This document shows, piece by piece, positions 9,563 through 19,898 of a stretch of DNA of 46,365 nucleotides. Positions within the stretch are counted from its first letter, which is position 1. Each line of letters starts with the position of its first letter. The notes under the pieces were generated by a model. It was not told where the DNA came from. It did no database searches and saw only the letters and a list, made by a program, of their open reading frames with translations. The position numbers and the translations under genes were made by a program. This stretch comes from Rubrivivax sp. (lineage in GTDB: Bacteria > Pseudomonadota > Gammaproteobacteria > Burkholderiales > Burkholderiaceae_C). The stretch covers positions 1 to 46,365 of the forward strand of contig SEFA01000050.1 of assembly GCA_004210455.1 (NCBI GenBank), in the 5' to 3' direction.

Positions 9563-10543
9563 ATGCTGTCTGTACAACGTTTGATCTTTGCCGCACAGCT
9601 GCGTGACGCCTTCATCGAGGCGAACGATCTCGCAGCGCGAAAACCGCTGGATGCTCAGGACCGGGGCTCCCTCGAGTCCACGATCGCCGCGCTCACCGAC
9701 TCAGGCCCGCCGTCGCGCGAGATGGTGGACATCCAACTCAGCATCCTGACGCGACTTCCGGGGTGGCCCACCGGTCTTCGCGTCGTTCGCCACATGGCGC
9801 CCGATTCAGGCCTCCCCCCCGATCCGACCTTGGACGGCGATCAGAAACAGTTCGGCGCCCAAACATCGCAGCTCGCGCTCGGAGATCCCTTGCTGATCTA
9901 TCGGCAATCGGACGGTTCGTGGTTCTACGCCCGCAACGCGACGCCTCCCCAAGACTGGAGTCCCGCCCCGGATTGGGGCGGCCGGCCGCTGCTGAACGCC
10001 TGCATTGCGGCGCTGGTGGAGCGCTACAAGGACGAAGGCTGGCTCATCGTCGCGCGCCTCGCCGGAGACAGCCGTCAAAGACCCGGACGCGCCAACGAGT
10101 CGGTGCTCCTGGCCAAGCTCGGGTTGAAGATGGCGGAATGGTTGCAGCATGCCTCCCACTACGATGAGAAATATCCGCTGCGGTTGACCGCTTCGGCGAC
10201 GCCGCGTCGCGATCCGCCGCACGTCGATGCAGCCCCCACGACTGGCGCCGCGCAAATCATCCGCACTGCGGCCTGGCCCGAGGGTCATGCCATCAAGCGG
10301 CAGCGGACGGACGCCTCGTCCATACATCCCCCCGCTTCGCCCGCGCCGACGATCTGCCATGGCCACAGCTCGGTGCTCACGGAGTGGTTTCCCGATGACC
10401 TGCTCCTTGAGTTGCTCAAGGCGCCCGTGACGCCATCCCCGAGCGCGATGCCGGGGAATATCTCGCCCATGAAGCCGCAACACGCCGCGTCATCGAACGA
10501 CGTCGTCGATCTCACGGGCGGGGCCTCGTGCCCGGCGAACTGA
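9563..10543 (+). CDS. Unrecognised 326-aa protein with basic cluster and C-terminal VVDLT motif
   Basis: I do not recognise a family. Residues 1-205 look globular (IQLSILTRLPGWPTG; LLIYRQSDGSWFYARNA; ALVERYKDEGWLIVARL). Residues 206-326 are Pro/Ser/Thr-rich and probably disordered, carrying a basic patch KRQR (245-248) that resembles a monopartite nuclear localisation signal, an acidic-hydrophobic helix EWFPDDLLLELLK (274-286), and DVVDLT (313-318) resembling a SUMO-interacting motif. There is no signal peptide or membrane segment. Codon use is visibly less GC-biased than in clpB. A host-targeted effector is one possible reading; short motifs can occur by chance. No ribosome site is obvious before the ATG. 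Confidence 0.6.
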   Translation: MLSVQRLIFAAQLRDAFIEANDLAARKPLDAQDRGSLESTIAALTDSGPPSREMVDIQLSILTRLPGWPTGLRVVRHMAPDSGLPPDPTLDGDQKQFGAQTSQLALGDPLLIYRQSDGSWFYARNATPPQDWSPAPDWGGRPLLNACIAALVERYKDEGWLIVARLAGDSRQRPGRANESVLLAKLGLKMAEWLQHASHYDEKYPLRLTASATPRRDPPHVDAAPTTGAAQIIRTAAWPEGHAIKRQRTDASSIHPPASPAPTICHGHSSVLTEWFPDDLLLELLKAPVTPSPSAMPGNISPMKPQHAASSNDVVDLTGGASCPAN

Positions 10544-10562
10544 AGGGCGCGCTGCGCCCTTC
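10542..10562. terminator. Hairpin between the 326-aa gene and clpB
   Basis: Perfect 9-bp arms GAAGGGCGC and GCGCCCTTC with a 3-nt loop overlap the plus-strand stop codon and lie 11 bp from the clpB stop. It could serve both convergent genes. Only weak T-richness follows on either side. Confidence 0.5.
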
Positions 10563-10572
10563 TTCGCCTGGA

Positions 10573-13185
<2,613 letters not shown>

Positions 13186-13208
13186 GGGAAATAACCTCCG
13201 TTGCGACC

Positions 13209-13238
13209 CCAAGTGGGAATGTGTCCCTATTTTTCAAG
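13209..13238 (-). promoter_or_regulatory. Sigma-32 (heat-shock) promoter of clpB
   Basis: On the minus strand CTTGAA (13238-13233) is followed after 15 nt by CCCACTTGG (13217-13209), close to the RpoH consensus CTTGAA and CCCCATNT. The implied 5' leader before the clpB ribosome site is very short. Confidence 0.65.
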
Positions 13239-13271
13239 AGAAGACTTCGGCAAGCGGCGCGCCCATTCACT

Positions 13272-13574
13272 TCATGCGAGGAACTGACTCAAGGTCGCGC
13301 GGTCGAGCTGCCAGTCCAGCGCCGGATCCCACAGCTGCATCAGGTTCGGTCCATGCAGCGACGCCCAGCCCGCGCGCAGCAGCAAGGGCACCTGGATCGT
13401 CGACAGGTCGGAGCAGCCGCTGAACCACTTGGGCGACGCCTCGCGAAGCCGGTCGAAGTCCAGCCGGCCCAGCACCTCAATCGCGAACTCGCCACCCCAG
13501 GGCGGGATGACGGCGGCCACCTGGGGATCGAGCAGGACCTCGGATCGGCGTGTCCGCTGCGCCTGTCGGGGCGC
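13272..13574 (-). pseudogene. Remnant of an LD-carboxypeptidase/MccF-like (peptidase S66) gene
   Basis: The frame directly after the crcB stop encodes about 100 residues containing LLDPQVAAVIPPWGGE, LGRLDFDRLREASPKW, GCSDLSTIQVPLLLRAGW and HGPNLMQL. This is the central block of S66 peptidases, in which a nearby GxSD-type serine motif forms the active site. Those enzymes are about 300-350 aa; here the N-terminal third and the whole C-terminal catalytic part are missing, and a stop follows DRATLSQFLA. The ATGA overlapping the crcB stop opens a different frame (MSAPTGAADTP), which may be the old start before a frameshift or deletion. It is presumably non-functional. Confidence 0.7.
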
Positions 13575-13955
13575 TCATGCCGAGGTCAGCATCTGCATGA
13601 GCTTGAGTCCGGCCGCGGCGGCGGCCAGCGAGCCGAGCACGTGCGCGGCCGAGTGCGACACCGCCAGCAGGAACTCGCCGCGCTGAAGCAGCGACAGCGA
13701 CTCGCCGGAGAACGACGAGAAGGTCGTAAGACCGCCGAGGAAACCGGTGACCAGCAGCAGCTTGAGCAGGTCGTCGGGATGACGTCCGAACCACTCCAGC
13801 GCCATGCCGATCAGAAAGCCGCCGACGAGATTGACGGCCAGCGTCCCGAGCGGGAATCCCTGCCACTTCGTGTTCAGCATCAGCCCCGCGCCCCAGCGCG
13901 CCAGCGCTCCGCCCGAGGCCCCGACGGACACCGCCGCCACCTGCATCCAGCTCAT
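13575..13955 (-). CDS. crcB: Fluoride efflux channel CrcB/FluC
   Basis: 126 aa with four hydrophobic helices. The family hallmarks GASGGALARW, GTLAVNLVGGFLIG and GFLGGLTTFSSFSGE are present, the last forming the Phe-box and central sodium site. It exports fluoride as a dual-topology dimer in the inner membrane. Its ATG overlaps the moaE stop by 4 bp (ATGA), so the pair is translationally coupled. I saw no obvious fluoride riboswitch upstream. Confidence 0.95.
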   Translation of the reverse strand: MSWMQVAAVSVGASGGALARWGAGLMLNTKWQGFPLGTLAVNLVGGFLIGMALEWFGRHPDDLLKLLLVTGFLGGLTTFSSFSGESLSLLQRGEFLLAVSHSAAHVLGSLAAAAAGLKLMQMLTSA

Positions 13956-14449
13956 CGCCCATTCCCCTCCACGTTGATCCCCCAGCGCGCGAGCGCCTCA
14001 TCGTCGGCGACGCGCGCGTCCACCCAGCGGGCGCCGTCCGGTCCGTGTTCCTTCTTCCAGAACGGCGCCTGCGTCTTCAAGTAGTCCATCAGGAACTCGC
14101 AGGCCTGGAAAGCCTGGCCGCGATGGCGCGAGCTCACGAGCACCAGCACGATCTGCTCGCGCGGCCGCAGTGCGCCCACCCGGTGAATGACGCGCGCGCC
14201 ACGGAGGTCGAAACGTCTGAAGGCCTCGTCGATCATGGCCTCGATGGCGGCCTCGGTCATGCCCGGGTAGTGTTCCAGCTCCATGAGCGTCACGGGCGTG
14301 CTGTCCGCCCCGTCGCGCACCGTGCCGACGAAGCTCACCACCGCGCCGACGCCGCCGTCGTCGGCGCGCAGCGCCAGCGTCTCGGCGCTGAGGTCGAAAT
14401 CGGCGGTCTGGACGGAGACGCGCGGCGGGCGCGAAGCGGGCGAGTTCAT
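13952..14449 (-). CDS. moaE: Molybdopterin synthase catalytic subunit
   Basis: 165 aa. The start at 14449 gives the normal MoaE N-terminus; the longer upstream frame is not coding. Motifs: GAVVSFVGTVRD, MELEHYPGMTE, RVGALRPREQIVLV, SRHRGQAFQACEFLMDYLKTQAPFWKKEH, where the YLK and FWKKEH lysines are the conserved active-site residues. It inserts sulfur from MoaD thiocarboxylate into precursor Z. moaD is not adjacent; crcB follows with a 4-bp overlap, an unusual partner. Confidence 0.96.
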   Translation of the reverse strand: MNSPASRPPRVSVQTADFDLSAETLALRADDGGVGAVVSFVGTVRDGADSTPVTLMELEHYPGMTEAAIEAMIDEAFRRFDLRGARVIHRVGALRPREQIVLVLVSSRHRGQAFQACEFLMDYLKTQAPFWKKEHGPDGARWVDARVADDEALARWGINVEGNGR

Positions 14450-14600
14450 CTCGTCATTTTGGCATCCGTCCCTGCCGCCTGCGTGCCGCGCGCCTTGATG
14501 ATTTCTTGATGGTCCGGGGCCGGGTCTTGCCCCGCCCTTGATGCGCGGCTTCCTACGCTGGAGGCCTCGCAACCACGGCGCGCCATCCGCGCCCCTTCGC

Positions 14601-15326
14601 ATGAGACCGGTGTTGATCCTTCAACATGAACCCGCCCAGGGTCCGGGTTTTCTCCTCCAGTGCCTGCGCGCGCACGAGGTGCCCGTGCACCTGCTGCGCC
14701 CGGACCTGGGCGACACGCTGCCTCGCAGCGCGGGGGCGTTCAGCGGCCTGGTGCTGCTGGGCAGCGACCACGGCGTCCACGACGGCACACCCTGGATCCG
14801 CGCCGAGCAGGCGCTGCTGATCGACGCCTTGCGGCACAGCCGCCCCATCCTGGGCCACTGCTTCGGCGCGCAGCAACTGGCGCGCGCGATGGGCGCGGGT
14901 GTGGCGCGCAATCCGCGTCCCGACATCGGTTGGCGCGAGCTCTGGATCACCCCGGCGGCGCGCGGCCTCTTCGGCGGCGAAGACCGGCTGCTCAGCTTCA
15001 ACTGGCATTACGACAGCTTCCAGATCCCGGCCGGTGCGACACGGACGCTGTTCGGCTCGAATTGCCTGAACAAGGGCTTCTCCCTCGGACCGCACATCGG
15101 GCTCCAGAGCCACCTCGAAGTGACCGAGCAAGGCCTGCGCGACTGGTGCGCCCACGGTCGCGAGGAATTGCGACGCGGCCGCGGCATCACCGTGCAGAGC
15201 GAGTCCGAGATCCTGTCCGCCCTGCCAGAGCGCCTCGCCCGCCTGCGCGGCGCGGCAGCGAGTGTCTACCGGCATTGGATCGGTCAACTCGACCGCCCGC
15301 CCGTGTTCGGCTCCCGCGCCGCGTGA
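14601..15326 (+). CDS. Class I glutamine amidotransferase-like protein
   Basis: 241 aa. GHCFGAQQLARAMG holds the nucleophile C87, and QSHLEVTE (H171, E173) completes the triad. FNWHYDSFQIPAGA is the typical strand of the GMP-synthase-like stand-alone GATase group. The substrate is unknown; relatives include gamma-glutamyl hydrolases of polyamine catabolism. No Shine-Dalgarno is seen before the ATG. It diverges from moaE. A second GATase lies 2 kb downstream but is only distantly similar. Confidence 0.85.
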   Translation: MRPVLILQHEPAQGPGFLLQCLRAHEVPVHLLRPDLGDTLPRSAGAFSGLVLLGSDHGVHDGTPWIRAEQALLIDALRHSRPILGHCFGAQQLARAMGAGVARNPRPDIGWRELWITPAARGLFGGEDRLLSFNWHYDSFQIPAGATRTLFGSNCLNKGFSLGPHIGLQSHLEVTEQGLRDWCAHGREELRRGRGITVQSESEILSALPERLARLRGAAASVYRHWIGQLDRPPVFGSRAA

Positions 15327-15466
15327 CTTTCCGCGCTGCCCGTCAGATCGCATGACGAGCACCATCGGTCGACTGGCGAATCACTCTTGGGTGGATGGCC
15401 ACTGACAACCCGTGCGCGGCCGGTGGCCATCGCACGCATGTGCCAACCCTCAACCAAAGATCGTCA

Positions 15467-15865
15467 ATGAAAATCTCCAACCAAGTGTCCAGCGACTACG
15501 CCAGCATCGACGCGCTCTCGTCGTCGGCCTCCTCACAGGCTGAATCGGGCCGCGCGAATCATTCAGACGCGGCCGCCGACTACGCCGACCCGTGGGAATT
15601 CAAGCAGTTCGACCCCGCTGTCCAGCAGGCACTGGAACAGCGGGGCGAGCTCCCGCGAGGACTCGCCGCCTTGCCCAGCGGCAACCGCAGGGTTCAACGC
15701 GAGTCCGGCGTGTACGCGACCGTCACGCCGAGCACCGAGCGCCCCGCCGCCGAACCGCACGGGCTGAAACGCCAAGGGGCGATCCGGCGCGAAGCGGGAG
15801 GCGCCCCCAAGCTGCCCGTCCGTCAATACCGTCCCGACGAAGCGGGCGGTGCCGGCGAGGAGTGA
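15467..15865 (+). CDS. Small hydrophilic protein with Ser-rich N-terminus, 132 aa
   Basis: No family recognised. The first 25 residues contain nine serines and few charges (KISNQVSSDYASIDALSSSA), and the rest is hydrophilic, Pro/Arg/Glu-rich and probably disordered. There is no membrane segment or cleavable signal. Such an N-terminus is compatible with type III secretion but not specific. No PIP or hrp-type promoter box was found upstream. Its start follows a weak AAAGA. Confidence 0.5.
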   Translation: MKISNQVSSDYASIDALSSSASSQAESGRANHSDAAADYADPWEFKQFDPAVQQALEQRGELPRGLAALPSGNRRVQRESGVYATVTPSTERPAAEPHGLKRQGAIRREAGGAPKLPVRQYRPDEAGGAGEE

Positions 15866-16003
15866 AACGGGCATCCGGGAAACCCCGCCCCGGCGCCTCC
15901 CCCATCCGATCGATGCGCGCTCCCCGGCTCACCCCCTAAGGTGTCCGCAGGAGCGCGCCGCGCTTCGCCACGCCGCGGCGACGCGGCCCAGCCGGGAGCA
16001 CGC

Positions 16004-16513
16004 ATGTTCGGTCTCACCCTCCTTGGCGCCGTTCACACGGCGTTCGCACTGGTCGCCCTCGTGGCCGGCTACGCCTTGATCTTCCGCCACGGCCGCATCG
16101 ACGGGCAGTCGACCTTCGGCCGCGTCTACCTGTGGTGCACCATCGTCACCTGCCTGACGGCCTTCGGCATCTTCCGCCACGGCGGCTTCAACATCGCGCA
16201 CGTGCTGGCGATCGTCACGCTGGTCACGCTGGCCGTCGCCGTCGCGGCGCACCGCACCCGTTTCCTCGGCGGTCTCTCGCCGTATGCGGAAACGCTGGGC
16301 TACAGCTTCACGCTGTTCTGCCACATGATCCCCGGCCTCAACGAGACCTTCACCCGCGTGCCCGTCGGCGCCCCGCTGTTCACCGGCCCCGACGACCCGG
16401 CGCTGCAGAAGGCGATCGGCATCGTGTTCCTGCTCTTCGTGATCCTGATGGCCGTCCAGGCCTGGCGCATCCGCAAGGGGCCCGCAGCGGGACGGTCGCC
16501 TCATCCGGCCTGA
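16004..16513 (+). CDS. Small integral membrane protein, 169 aa
   Basis: Start chosen because GGGAG is 7 nt upstream. Four or five hydrophobic segments: about residues 4-25, 43-60 (WCTIVTCLTAFGIF), 66-85 (HVLAIVTLVTLAVAVAA), 100-115 and 143-160. The TFGRVY and FRHGGFN..H patterns recall DUF2306-type membrane proteins, but this is a weak resemblance. Function unknown. Confidence 0.7.
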   Translation: MFGLTLLGAVHTAFALVALVAGYALIFRHGRIDGQSTFGRVYLWCTIVTCLTAFGIFRHGGFNIAHVLAIVTLVTLAVAVAAHRTRFLGGLSPYAETLGYSFTLFCHMIPGLNETFTRVPVGAPLFTGPDDPALQKAIGIVFLLFVILMAVQAWRIRKGPAAGRSPHPA

Positions 16514-16597
16514 GCGGCCTAGCGGCCTAGCGGCCTGAGCGGCCTGAGCCGCCGGATCGGGCTGAGCTGACTGAGCGGCCGGATCGGGCTGATCCAG
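16509..16597. repeat. Degenerate short tandem repeats (CTGAGCGGC-like)
   Basis: Five 8-9-bp units of CTGAGCGGC/CTAGCGGC run from the end of the membrane-protein gene. Then GCCGGATCGGGCTGA occurs twice (near 16551 and 16578). No coding is supported in this 209-bp gap. Confidence 0.65.
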
Positions 16598-16722
16598 CCG
16601 ATCCCGCTGGACGAATGGGTGTGTCGCTTGGACGATAGGCGATGCCCTGAGCGGTGGCGCGCCTGGCCGGCGCGGATACTTCGCGCGTCCCCACCCGCTC
16701 GCGCACGCCTCGCGCCTCGCCG

Positions 16723-17451
16723 ATGTCCAAACCCAAGACCGTTCTCGCCGTCCGCCACCTGGCTTTCGAAGATCTCGGCCTTCTGAGCCCTGTGCTGGCC
16801 GAGCGTGGCTTCGAGCGTTTCCTGACGCTGGACGCCGGCGTCGACGACCTGCGCGAAGTGGACCTCGACGCGGTCGATCTGCTGGTCGTGCTCGGCGGCC
16901 CGATCGGCGCGTACGACGACGCGCTCTATCCCTGCCTGAATGACGAGATCGCGCTCATCCGCCGCCGCCTCGCCGCCAGGCGCCCGCTGCTGGGCATCTG
17001 TCTCGGCGCGCAGCTCATGGCGCGGGCGCTGGGCGCCGAGGTGCGGCCAATGGCGCACGGACGCAAGGAGATCGGCTTCGCGCCGCTGACGCTCACCGAC
17101 GCGGGTCGCGACGGCGCGCTCGCGCCGCTCGCGGGCGGACAGCCCGTGCTGCACTGGCACGGCGACCAGTTCGGGATTCCGGACGGCACCGCCAGCCTGG
17201 CGACGACGCCGCTGTGCCCGAACCAGGCCTTCGCGATCGGGGGCTTCGCGCTGGCGCTGCAGTTCCATCTGGAGAGCGATCCCGTGCGCCTGGAACAGTG
17301 GCTGATCGGCCATGCGGGTGAGCTCGCGCAGGCGCGCGTGCCGCTGGACGAGCTGCGACGCGACGCCGCCACGCACGGCGCGGGATTGCGCGCTGCACTC
17401 GGCGAGGTCGTCGATCGCTGGATGTCGGGCTGGCCTCAATCCACCGAGTGA
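16723..17451 (+). CDS. Glutamine amidotransferase (GMP synthase-like) protein
   Basis: 242 aa. GGPIGAYDD, LLGICLGAQLMARALGAEV (nucleophile C93) and QFHLESDP define the class I GATase fold. The start at 16723 opens MSKPKTVLAVRHLAFEDLG, matching this group. Stand-alone members are often annotated as GMP synthase-like or as gamma-glutamyl-compound hydrolases; the true substrate is unknown. The 3' end overlaps the convergent HD-Pnk gene by 16 bp. Confidence 0.88.
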   Translation: MSKPKTVLAVRHLAFEDLGLLSPVLAERGFERFLTLDAGVDDLREVDLDAVDLLVVLGGPIGAYDDALYPCLNDEIALIRRRLAARRPLLGICLGAQLMARALGAEVRPMAHGRKEIGFAPLTLTDAGRDGALAPLAGGQPVLHWHGDQFGIPDGTASLATTPLCPNQAFAIGGFALALQFHLESDPVRLEQWLIGHAGELAQARVPLDELRRDAATHGAGLRAALGEVVDRWMSGWPQSTE

Positions 17452-18596
17452 TCCACGGGGCAGTAACGCACCGCGTGCGCCTCCGTCGGCACCGGCAACT
17501 CCCACTTGCGCAGCATCCCCTGCAGCGCGCCGTTGGACAGCGAGCTGTCGCGCCGATCGTTGCGACGCAGCAGCTCCGCGCGCGGCCGCTCGAGGTAGAC
17601 GATCTCCACCTGCGCGCCGTAGGCGAACAGCAGGTCCAGCGTCTTGTCGCGCATCTGCTGGCTCAAATGGGTCGCGTTCCACACGAACGGCGCGCGCTCG
17701 CGCAGCAGCGCCTTCGCCTTGTCGACCGCCGCATGCGCGACCTTGCCCTCGTTCTGCCCGTGCTTGAGGCCGAGCTCCGCGCGCGCGTCATCGAAGGACA
17801 CGACCGGCAGACCGCGTCGATGCGCCGCCACCCACGTATCCTTGCCGGACGCGGGCAGCCCGCACATCACCGTCACGCGGGCGCCGGGTTCCTGGAACAG
17901 CGCGTAGTCGGGGTGCACGTCCGCGCCGCGGAAGTAGCTGACCCGCGTGTGCGCATCCGCGAAGGCCCGCGGCTGACCGTAGCAGCCCTCCTCGCGCGCC
18001 AGTTCCCGGAACAGCTCGATGTGATCGAGCACCCGGTCGCGATCCTCGCAGACACGTCCACGCATGTCGGCCTCGGCCAGCGCCGCGAGCAGCGGCAGGC
18101 TCAGCCGGCACGACAGCTCACGCACGATGAACTCGGGCAACAGTCCGCGCTTCGAATCGGCGAGCGCGAAGAACGGCACCTGGTGCACCGCGATCAGGCG
18201 GCAGACCGCCTCGCGCTGCTCGAAGGGCATGCCGGCATCCCACAGCAGCACGCGCGCGTCGATCGCGCCCATGCGGGAATGGCCTGGCTGGCCGATGGCG
18301 CCGGTCACCGGATCGATCACCGTCGTCGCGTGCTTGGACACGTCGTGCAGCAGCGCGGCCAGGAACAGCACCTCCTGATCGCTCCGGCTCGCCGCCCGGT
18401 AGTCGGGCAAAGCGAGCAGCTCTTCGATCACCATCATCGTGTGCGTCCAGACGTCCCCTTCCGCGTGGTAGCGCGGATCCTGCGGCGTGGTCTTCGCCAG
18501 TTCCAGCACCGGGAACGCAGCGAGGGAGGCCGCGAAATCCGGCGACCGTCCCGCTTCGGGCACCAGGGCCCGGATGTCTTGCCATTGCATGTTCAT
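17436..18596 (-). CDS. HD-domain phosphoesterase fused to polynucleotide kinase (HD-Pnk)
   Basis: 386 aa from the ATG at 18596, preceded by GGAGGAG. Residues 1-235 form an HD hydrolase: H52, LLHDVSKH with H84-D85, H106, H138 and D177 fit the metal ligands. Residues 241-386 form a P-loop kinase: VMCGLPASGKDT (246-254 Walker A), SFDDAR (general-base Asp) and a lid with RRNDRRDSSL. This is the architecture of the bacterial end-healing enzyme HD-Pnk, where the HD part removes 2',3'-cyclic or 3' phosphates and the kinase phosphorylates 5'-OH ends. The RNA ligase gene ends 20 bp upstream, forming a heal-and-seal pair. Confidence 0.88.
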   Translation of the reverse strand: MNMQWQDIRALVPEAGRSPDFAASLAAFPVLELAKTTPQDPRYHAEGDVWTHTMMVIEELLALPDYRAASRSDQEVLFLAALLHDVSKHATTVIDPVTGAIGQPGHSRMGAIDARVLLWDAGMPFEQREAVCRLIAVHQVPFFALADSKRGLLPEFIVRELSCRLSLPLLAALAEADMRGRVCEDRDRVLDHIELFRELAREEGCYGQPRAFADAHTRVSYFRGADVHPDYALFQEPGARVTVMCGLPASGKDTWVAAHRRGLPVVSFDDARAELGLKHGQNEGKVAHAAVDKAKALLRERAPFVWNATHLSQQMRDKTLDLLFAYGAQVEIVYLERPRAELLRRNDRRDSSLSNGALQGMLRKWELPVPTEAHAVRYCPVDHSVD

Positions 18597-18616
18597 GACG
18601 CTCTCCTCCGTTCCGT

Positions 18617-19528
18617 TCAGGAACATCGGCGTTCGCGTTCATCGCGCGACGCCGCTTTCATCGTCTTCAGCGCCGCCAGCGACGTGATCGTCTCCAGCCC
18701 GAGATCGCCCCACGTCACCGTGGGCCGCTCGGCGAAAAGATCCGCCCCCGGCGCCAGCGCGTTCGGCAGGATCGGCCGCCGGGCGTGGTGCGTCTCGCTG
18801 TCGAGGATGGTCTGCGTGAAGGACGGCCTCACGAGCTTGAAACGCCCGAGCACCTGCTCCTCGTCCTCGACCTTCAGGTAGAGGCCTTCGGACTCATCGG
18901 ACTTGTCGGTCTGCTTCCAGCACAGGTCCAGCGGCAGCGATTCGCGACGGGTCGCGGCCTCGAAGGCGGATCGCCAGTCGGGCGACTTCGCCAGCGAGCG
19001 CCTCACCAGGGCCCACAGCAGTGCCGGATCGGTCGGCATCGGCCCTGCGTAGAGCACGGGCACCGGCAACACCGGCGAGCCCACCAGCAACGCATGGCGA
19101 CGCGGCGTCGACAGGAAGCGCGAGGTGGCGCGGTCGAAGACGTCGAACTCGTTGAAGTAATGCGGCAGCCGGTCGTACCAGACGCTGTGCTTGGCATACG
19201 CCCATTCGCCATAGAGGACGTAGCGGTCCTCCAGGCGCTCGATCAGCCGATGCTCGTGCGCCAGCGCCCAGATCTTCATCGGGTTGAACTGACGCTCGCC
19301 GAACCCGCCGATCAGGTAGTGGCCGCGTGATTGCAGCAGCAGGTCGCCGCCGTCGCTGAACGAGAGACCCGCGTTCGCGCCGTCGAGCTTTTCCTCGATG
19401 ACGACGTGGCGGCCGGCCAGCGCCGCGAGCGGCATCTGGTCATGGGCGGAGTCGCCCGCCTGCAGGCGGCTGCCCGCGAGATGCGCCGTGCGCGGATAGC
19501 GCAGCAGCGGCAGGGATTGCAAATGCAT
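18617..19528 (-). CDS. Rnl2-like RNA ligase
   Basis: 303 aa from ATG 19528 (a GTG 12 bp earlier is possible). It has the covalent nucleotidyltransferase motifs in order: I EEKLDGAN with nucleophile K47, Ia LLLQSRGH, III YGEWAYAKH, IIIa FNEFDVFD, IV EGLYLKVE and V GRFKLVRPSF (K231). It should seal 3'-OH/5'-phosphate ends using ATP. With the downstream HD-Pnk it forms a complete repair operon for broken RNA or nicked duplexes. The in vivo substrate is not evident; tRNA cleaved by anticodon nucleases is a reasonable inference. Confidence 0.9.
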   Translation of the reverse strand: MHLQSLPLLRYPRTAHLAGSRLQAGDSAHDQMPLAALAGRHVVIEEKLDGANAGLSFSDGGDLLLQSRGHYLIGGFGERQFNPMKIWALAHEHRLIERLEDRYVLYGEWAYAKHSVWYDRLPHYFNEFDVFDRATSRFLSTPRRHALLVGSPVLPVPVLYAGPMPTDPALLWALVRRSLAKSPDWRSAFEAATRRESLPLDLCWKQTDKSDESEGLYLKVEDEEQVLGRFKLVRPSFTQTILDSETHHARRPILPNALAPGADLFAERPTVTWGDLGLETITSLAALKTMKAASRDERERRCS

Positions 19529-19898
19529 GGGATCCGTCACCCGCCGCGTTGTTGGCGCGGGCGGGTCCTGGTGGCGTCAGGGAACCGACGGACGTGTCGC
19601 GGGCGCGGTCAAGTCGCCGCCGGTGCGAGGGACCGGGCGGAGTCGCTGGGGGAAGTCGCGGGAGGTGTCGTGCGCCACCGGCCTCATGGCAGGCGTGGGG
19701 GGCGTCAGGAACCGGTGCCGCAGCCTTCGCGGGCGCAGACGGCGCCGACACGATGCTGCAGGGAAGCAGTCGTCGGCAATCAGCAGGGGATGGACGTACG
19801 GGTCTTCATGGGGCACCTCCGGACAGTGAAGAGGTTGGAATGCGCGCGGACGGAGCCGTCCGGCGTGGGCGCGATTCTTCAACGCGAGGTCGGGCGCG
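19529..19898 (-). other. 370-bp leader/intergenic region of the RNA-repair operon
   Basis: No normal gene is supported here. It contains a 9-codon ORF (19809-19780, MKTRTSIPC then TGA) with a well-placed GGAGG 6 nt before its ATG. It also has a 7-bp inverted repeat CGGACGG-AG-CCGTCCG (19847-19862). Longer frames in both directions look like GC-driven noise. It may be a regulatory leader for the ligase gene. Confidence 0.4.

Noticed and set aside
13478-13580. Short ORF starting at the ATGA overlapping the crcB stop
   Set aside because: Only about 33 codons, with no resemblance to a protein; it is probably the old start of the degraded S66 gene.
15327-15466. Possible HrpL-type or PIP promoter before the Ser-rich protein
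   Set aside because: CCACTGA fits half of an hrp box, but no GGAACC lies 15-16 bp upstream, and no TTCG-N16-TTCG pair was found.
17448-18881. 477-codon plus-strand open frame opposite HD-Pnk
   Set aside because: The minus-strand HD and kinase motifs are clear; the opposite frame has none.
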